A stretch of 64,000 bases of DNA from Acinetobacter sp. NCu2D-2. Lineage in GTDB: Bacteria > Pseudomonadota > Gammaproteobacteria > Pseudomonadales > Moraxellaceae. Of this stretch, positions 59,290 through 64,000 are shown one piece after another. A program made the position numbers and the translations under genes. Within the stretch, counting starts at the first letter, position 1. Each line of letters starts with the position of its first letter. The stretch covers positions 930,001-994,000 of the forward strand of contig NZ_CP015594.1 in the NCBI RefSeq assembly GCF_001647675.1, read 5' to 3'. Below the pieces are notes generated by a model, which was not told the origin of the DNA, ran no database searches, and saw only the letters and a program-made list of their open reading frames with translations.

Positions 59290-60777
59290 ATGAGTACAAA
59301 TTTCATCGAGCTTTTGAAAGATCATGTGTCTCCCATTGTATTAAATGGTGAAACCGAGCAATTGTTTGAAAAAGATCAAGCCTTAAGTAAGTTTCTTCCC
59401 ATATTGTTAACTATATTCAAGAATCGTCCTGAATGGTTTGAAAGTTTAAGACATCAGTTGAACCCACATCTTTCTGAGATCTTTGTTGGGGAAAATACGC
59501 TTAAACAGCAATTGCTAAACCAATTAAGTAGCACAGTTCGTTCTGATGAGCTTGAACATACTTTGGATCAGTCACTAACACCTACTATTGGCTTCTTGGA
59601 AGCACAAGCTGGCGGTACAGATGCTACAGCAGTCAGCCATTTACTGGAAACGCATGCTGACTCAATCCATAGTGCATTACCTATTTGGGCTGGGCCAATC
59701 TTAGCTTCATTAGGTATATCACAGTATTCAAATAAAGTATTAAATCAACAACCGAGCGCGGTAGCAGCAAATAGATACGCAGAAGAAGACAAGAAAGGCA
59801 GTTTTTGGCTGCCATTTATTATTTTCTTGATTCTCGCAGCCATTGCACTGTTCCTTTATAAATCTTGTACCAATAAAAAAGATGAGCAAGCAGTCGTACC
59901 TGCAGCTCAGACTGTTACAGATCAACCTGCGGCACTGCAATTGACAACTGGATCAAATGCTGAAGTCACCAATTGTAGTATTTATCTGAATAATCCTAAT
60001 TATGTTCAAACACTGCAAAATGAAATTAAGCAGATTTTCAATCACACCGCTGGCTGTGGCGTAGATGGTAGTGCGAGTTATCATTCATCATTTACTGATC
60101 AAGATACGATTCCTTCGATCTTGAAATTAGTCAAGGGTATTCCGAATTTGTCACTAAATTGGGTGGGTGATCAACTAAACATTACTGCGGCAAATCCAGC
60201 TGATGCTGATCGTGTAGCTGGCGAAATTCGTCAGTTGGCTAAAAACTTAACTGTAACGACCAACAGTCAAACTGTCAGTCAGTCACCAGCAAGCAGTGTT
60301 GACGAAATGGTAAGCTCTGCAAATAACCAAGCGGAACAAGCATTGGCGGCAATTAAAACCGATAATGTCAAAGCACTTGATGTTGCCACTGCACTTAATA
60401 TGCAAATTATTAACTTTGCGACAGCATCCTCTGAGATTCCTGATGTCAATAAATCGATTTTGGATCAAGCTGCTGCCTTGTTAAAACGCGCATCAAATGT
60501 ACATTTGAAAGTGGTTGGACATACCGATGCTTCTGGTGATGCGGCTAAAAATAAAGCCTTGTCGCAAGATCGTGCACAAGCCATTGTGAATTATCTAACC
60601 GCACAAGGTGTTGACCCTGCACAACTTCAAGCTGTGGGCGTGGGGGCAGAACAGCCACGTGCAGATAATGAAACTGAGGAAGGTCGTTTTAAAAACCGCC
60701 GTATTGAGTTTGAAGTATTAAATACTGATACAGGTGTTGTACGTTCGGTGGATGATGAAGGTATTCAGAAAAAGTAA
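59290..60777 (+). CDS. OmpA-family inner-membrane protein with BON-like domain
   Basis: This 495-residue protein has an unusual order. An N-terminal soluble segment (1-168), partly helical, precedes a single transmembrane helix (about 171-191). A short Gln/Ala-rich linker follows, then a BON-like alpha/beta domain (about 225-325), an Ala-rich linker and a C-terminal OmpA peptidoglycan-binding domain (about 370-480, with GHTDASGDAAKNKALSQDRA). It thus resembles the mycobacterial ArfA layout rather than outer-membrane OmpA. ATG 59290 is preferred over GTG 59287. It probably links the inner membrane to peptidoglycan. The N-terminal domain is unassigned. Confidence 0.82.
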   Translation: MSTNFIELLKDHVSPIVLNGETEQLFEKDQALSKFLPILLTIFKNRPEWFESLRHQLNPHLSEIFVGENTLKQQLLNQLSSTVRSDELEHTLDQSLTPTIGFLEAQAGGTDATAVSHLLETHADSIHSALPIWAGPILASLGISQYSNKVLNQQPSAVAANRYAEEDKKGSFWLPFIIFLILAAIALFLYKSCTNKKDEQAVVPAAQTVTDQPAALQLTTGSNAEVTNCSIYLNNPNYVQTLQNEIKQIFNHTAGCGVDGSASYHSSFTDQDTIPSILKLVKGIPNLSLNWVGDQLNITAANPADADRVAGEIRQLAKNLTVTTNSQTVSQSPASSVDEMVSSANNQAEQALAAIKTDNVKALDVATALNMQIINFATASSEIPDVNKSILDQAAALLKRASNVHLKVVGHTDASGDAAKNKALSQDRAQAIVNYLTAQGVDPAQLQAVGVGAEQPRADNETEEGRFKNRRIEFEVLNTDTGVVRSVDDEGIQKK

Positions 60778-60789
60778 GTTTTAAATGAA

Positions 60790-60818
60790 TAAAAAAGCCT
60801 GTTGAACAGGCTTTTTTA
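60790..60818 (+). terminator. intrinsic terminator after the OmpA-family gene
   Basis: AGCCTGTT/AACAGGCT stem with a GA loop, flanked by A6 and T6. Confidence 0.88.
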
Positions 60819-60918
60819 TTGGCTACAGTATTTTAATTAAACGACCTTTAAATGCTGAGATTGTTTAATATCTTTTTTCTTGGCATGCTGTAAATGAATT
60901 AAACTCAAATGATCAATT

Positions 60919-61698
60919 ATGCGTATTAGTCTCATTGGCACAGGACGTGTTGCTTTTCATCTAGCAAAAGTATTATCCGAGCATCATCAATTGGTGCAAA
61001 TCTATGGGCGTAATTTAGATAAACTATTAAGTTTATCTAATCAATTTGGTGTTCATCCGATTCAAAATTACGCTGATTTAGATGTAACGGTTGATCTGAT
61101 GATTATTGCAGTCAGTGATCAAGCCATTCAGCAGGTGATTCAGGATCTACATACCTATGCTGCAGATACATTAATTGTGCATACTTCTGGGAGTACCCAT
61201 ATACAGGTATTAACCGATACGCATACAAGATCGGGAGTATTTTACCCATTACAAACCTTTAGTGTAGAGCGTGAAATCGATTGGCAAAATACGCCTTTAT
61301 TTGTTGAAGCACATCATCCTCATGATGCAATGCTTTTAAAAGAATTAGCAGGCAGTTTAAGTCAACGTACTTATATGTATAGCTCTGAACAGCGTTTGAG
61401 CCTGCATTTGGCAGCTGTATTTGCCTGCAATTTTAGTAATTATTGTTACGATATGGCGAAACAAATCGTAGATGCAAAGGATGTTGATTTTAGCTTGTTA
61501 TATCCGTTGATTTTAGAAACGGCACATAAAGCAGTACAAAATGATCCAAGGCAAATGCAAACAGGACCAGCGATGCGTGGTGATCAAAATATTTTGACGA
61601 TGCATCGAAGCATGTTGGGTCAATCACAGCGAGATGATTTAGCAGAGGTATATGCTTTGCTGAGCCAACAATTGTTAGCACGACATCAATCTAGATAA
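60919..61698 (+). CDS. Rossmann-fold DUF2520 protein
   Basis: This 259-residue protein has an N-terminal NAD(P)-binding Rossmann fold (LIGTGRVAFHLAKVL, glycine motif at 6-9) and a C-terminal helical DUF2520 domain (about 125-255). It resembles ketopantoate reductase and pyrroline-5-carboxylate reductase in layout, but no substrate is known for the family. It has an upstream AT-rich region and lies 79 nt before the aldehyde dehydrogenase gene on the same strand. Confidence 0.85.
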   Translation: MRISLIGTGRVAFHLAKVLSEHHQLVQIYGRNLDKLLSLSNQFGVHPIQNYADLDVTVDLMIIAVSDQAIQQVIQDLHTYAADTLIVHTSGSTHIQVLTDTHTRSGVFYPLQTFSVEREIDWQNTPLFVEAHHPHDAMLLKELAGSLSQRTYMYSSEQRLSLHLAAVFACNFSNYCYDMAKQIVDAKDVDFSLLYPLILETAHKAVQNDPRQMQTGPAMRGDQNILTMHRSMLGQSQRDDLAEVYALLSQQLLARHQSR

Positions 61699-61777
61699 AT
61701 GCATTTAAACTTGGCATTGGTTGTGAATTTAAAAAAATTACTTAATTAAAAAGAATATTGCTATAGGGATAGAAAAG

Positions 61778-63205
61778 ATGCCGTCATGGGAACAAGCTAA
61801 ATATCTGAATCAGACAGAACAACTTCATCAACTATTTGGGCTACAAAGACAAGCATGTTTGGCTGATGCTTATCCAAGTTATGATCAGCGTGTGAGACAG
61901 CTTAAAACCTTGTATCAAATTGTGGTTCAGCATCAAGATGAAATTGCTGCTGCGATCAGCCGTGATTTTTCCAATCGTAGTATTGATGAAAGCAAACTGT
62001 TTGAAGTCATGACTAGTCTCAATGGCATTAAACACAGTTTAAAGCATTTAAAAAAATGGATGAAACCGAGTAAGCGCAAAGTCGGAATTCTATTTCAACC
62101 GGCAACAGGCTATGTGATGTATCAGCCTGTCGGTGTTGTCGGGATTGTTGTGCCATGGAATTATCCATTATTTTTAGCCGTAGGACCATTGGCTCAGGCT
62201 TTAGCTGCGGGTAACCGTGTGATATTGAAAATGAGCGAATATACCCCTGAATTTTCAGCACTGTTTCAGAAGTTGATTGCGGCGAACTTTTCAGAAGATC
62301 AAGTTTGTGTGGTAACGGGGGATGCACAACTGGCACAGCAATTTACCGCCTTAGCATTTGATCATTTGCTCTTTACAGGAGCGACTTCTATTGCACGTCA
62401 TGTATTACATGCAGCGGCAGATAATCTTACGCCTGTAACGTTGGAACTTGGTGGGAAGTCACCTGTAATTGTTGCTAAAGATGCTGATCTTGTTGAGAGT
62501 GCGCGCCGTCTTGCTTTCGGTAAAACCATGAATGCAGGTCAAACGTGTGTTGCCCCTGACTATGCCTTTGTTCACCAAAGTCAAATCAATGCATTTATAG
62601 CGGCATATTTTGAAACGATTAAACAGTTTTATCCGAATAGTATTCTGCAGAATCCGGATTACACCAGTATTGTCAATGATCGACAGTTTGAACGCTTACA
62701 GCATTATTTAGAGGATGCAAAGGATAAAGGGGCTGTTTTCCATCAAATTGAATCAGAGACTGATGGACGTCGTTTGCCTCATGTCGTGTTAAGCAACGTC
62801 AATGACGATATGCTTATTATGCAAAATGAGATTTTTGGACCTATTTTACCGATTATCACCTATGAACAGATTGATGAGGTGATTCACTATATCAACTCGC
62901 ATGATCGACCTTTAGCACTGTATTATTTTGGCTATAATAAAACTGAGCAGCAAAAAATATTGCATGCTACACACAGTGGCGGTGTTTGTTTGAATGAAAC
63001 TTTAATGACGGCTGGTATGGAGGATATGCCTTTTGGTGGGATTGGACCATCAGGTATGGGGCATTATCATGGGCATGAAGGTTTTAAAACATTTAGTCAT
63101 GCCAAATCTGTTTTTAGCCGTCCTAAGTTCAGTTTGATGAAATTGATTTATCCACCTTATGGAAGTTCAATTTTAAAACTCATTTATAAGTTTTTCTTAC
63201 GTTAA
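61778..63205 (+). CDS. aldehyde dehydrogenase, ALDH3-type (coniferyl aldehyde dehydrogenase-like)
   Basis: This 475-residue NAD(P)-dependent dehydrogenase of the short ALDH3 class has catalytic Cys257 (NAGQTCVAPD) and the Glu in TLELGGKSP. The C-terminus is hydrophobic and basic (KLIYPPYG...YKFFLR) and resembles the membrane-associated tail of fatty-aldehyde or coniferyl-aldehyde dehydrogenases. The substrate is therefore likely a medium- to long-chain or aromatic aldehyde. The neighbours do not narrow it further. Confidence 0.9.
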   Translation: MPSWEQAKYLNQTEQLHQLFGLQRQACLADAYPSYDQRVRQLKTLYQIVVQHQDEIAAAISRDFSNRSIDESKLFEVMTSLNGIKHSLKHLKKWMKPSKRKVGILFQPATGYVMYQPVGVVGIVVPWNYPLFLAVGPLAQALAAGNRVILKMSEYTPEFSALFQKLIAANFSEDQVCVVTGDAQLAQQFTALAFDHLLFTGATSIARHVLHAAADNLTPVTLELGGKSPVIVAKDADLVESARRLAFGKTMNAGQTCVAPDYAFVHQSQINAFIAAYFETIKQFYPNSILQNPDYTSIVNDRQFERLQHYLEDAKDKGAVFHQIESETDGRRLPHVVLSNVNDDMLIMQNEIFGPILPIITYEQIDEVIHYINSHDRPLALYYFGYNKTEQQKILHATHSGGVCLNETLMTAGMEDMPFGGIGPSGMGHYHGHEGFKTFSHAKSVFSRPKFSLMKLIYPPYGSSILKLIYKFFLR

Positions 63206-63237
63206 GAAAAAAGCGCTGAATCAATCAGCGCTTTTTT
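63206..63237. terminator. bidirectional terminator between the ALDH gene and trmB
   Basis: GCGCTGA/TCAGCGC stem with a 5-nt loop, A6 before and T6 after, between convergent genes. Confidence 0.88.
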
Positions 63238-63241
63238 ATGC

Positions 63242-63958
63242 TTATTTAATTTTCTTAAATAAGAAATCGTTAATTTTATGACCTTCTTCTAGACCACGAC
63301 GTTCAAACTTAGTTTGTGGACGCCAGTCTGGGCGAGGGTAGCTGTTGCCTTTACCTGCCATATTTTCTAAACGTGGACGATTATCTAAAACGTCAAGCAT
63401 CCATTCAGCATACGGTTCCCAGTCTGTAGCGGAGTGGAATGTACCGCCAATTTCAAGTTTTTGTTCCACAAGTGGCATACGATCATGAGAAACAAAACGA
63501 CGTTTGAAATGACGTTTCTTTTGCCATGGGTCAGGGAAGTAAAGCTGTACAGCATTAATACTTTCATCTGGCATCTCACGAAGGACTTGAATTGCATCAG
63601 CATCAAGTAAGCGAAGGTTTGTTAAACCTGCCATACCTGCTTCATATACGCATTGAGCAATACCCGGAACGTGTACTTCAATACCTACATAGTTACGTTC
63701 AGGATTGGCTTTTGCCATGAGTACCAATGAACGCCCCATACCGAAACCTATTTCTACAGTCAGTGGGTGTTCTGGATGTTCAAAGTGCTGACGTAAGTCA
63801 CCAGCAGGGTATTCCAAAATTAAGTGACCATATTGTTCAAGCGCAGTACGTTGAGAGGTATTCAGCGGTGTTGAGCGGCGCATAAACGTTACAATTTCGC
63901 GGTGCTCGCTTAAATTGTCCAGCTCTACGACTTGCTGGTCTAATTGATCGTTCGACAT
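63242..63958 (-). CDS. trmB: tRNA (guanine-N7)-methyltransferase
   Basis: This 238-residue SAM-dependent methyltransferase makes m7G46 in tRNA variable loops. The SAM-binding motif VEIGFGMGRSLV (near 70-80) and the family signature YFPDPWQKKRHFKRR (near 140) are present. The C-terminus FERRGLEEGH is typical. It starts at ATG 63958 and converges on the aldehyde dehydrogenase gene. Confidence 0.96.
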   Translation of the reverse strand: MSNDQLDQQVVELDNLSEHREIVTFMRRSTPLNTSQRTALEQYGHLILEYPAGDLRQHFEHPEHPLTVEIGFGMGRSLVLMAKANPERNYVGIEVHVPGIAQCVYEAGMAGLTNLRLLDADAIQVLREMPDESINAVQLYFPDPWQKKRHFKRRFVSHDRMPLVEQKLEIGGTFHSATDWEPYAEWMLDVLDNRPRLENMAGKGNSYPRPDWRPQTKFERRGLEEGHKINDFLFKKIK

Positions 63959-64000
63959 AACTTTGGCAAATCTAAAAAATTCAGAATGCGGTATTTTAAG

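Overview
The window is about 40% G+C chromosomal DNA from a gammaproteobacterium, almost certainly Acinetobacter. Evidence includes the blocks nudJ-mnmA-hflD-purB, surE-nlpD without rpoS, pyrB with a catalytically dead dihydroorotase partner, a monomeric isocitrate dehydrogenase, a Vfr/Crp regulator divergent from an OsmC protein, and a complete insertion sequence matching ISAba125 in length and ends. Most genes are housekeeping. No CRISPR array, prophage, plasmid backbone or rRNA gene is visible. One tRNA gene, tRNA-Val(GAC), is present.

Layout. 1-4176: phosphate uptake operon (end of pstS, pstC, pstA, pstB). 4273-5993: an orphan four-helix membrane protein and a SohB-like S49 protease. 6130-9283: a Bap-like/BLP2-type surface protein gene split by a 1087-bp IS30-family element with a 3-bp target duplication (CGG). 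The insertion also creates a good outward promoter antisense to the gene. 9344-10450: small genes of unknown function, a decayed gene copy and dispersed palindromes. 10451-14264 (minus): purB, hflD, mnmA, nudJ. 14471-17897: a small membrane protein, a gamma-carbonic anhydrase, the D,D-carboxypeptidase dacC and two tandem secreted paralogues. 18009-20774: surE, nlpD, a LysR regulator. 20826-29531: argD, grxD, a Lon-like protease, ampG (with a large Ig-like insertion), gloA, a bile-acid-symporter family carrier, rpmE. 29623-34538 (minus): a FimX-like degenerate EAL protein overlapping a PilZ-type protein, then epmB, divergent from its target efp (34925). 35665-38077: cstA and its small ybdD-type partner. 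38189-39076: an AT-rich orphan gene. 39106-42979: MoxR ATPase, DUF58 protein and TgpA transglutaminase cluster. 43027-46058: tRNA-Val, a 0.7-kb non-coding stretch, icd. 46274-53771: TonB-dependent receptor, OsmC protein, crp/vfr, tas, clpB with a sigma-32 promoter. 53826-63958: rlmKL, a small protein, pyrB-pyrX, an OmpA/BON-like inner-membrane protein, a DUF2520 protein, an aldehyde dehydrogenase, trmB.

Functional links. EpmB modifies EF-P and is encoded next to it. CstA and YbdD form an uptake unit. MoxR, DUF58 and TgpA proteins are a recurrent envelope cluster. DacC and AmpG act on peptidoglycan and its turnover products, and NlpD probably activates an amidase. The FimX/PilZ pair suggests c-di-GMP control of type IV pili. 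I found no clearly new multi-gene system. The most unusual items are the IS-disrupted adhesin with its hybrid antisense promoter, the Ig-domain-bearing AmpG, the FimX/PilZ overlap, the SohB protease without a membrane anchor, and the orphan genes.
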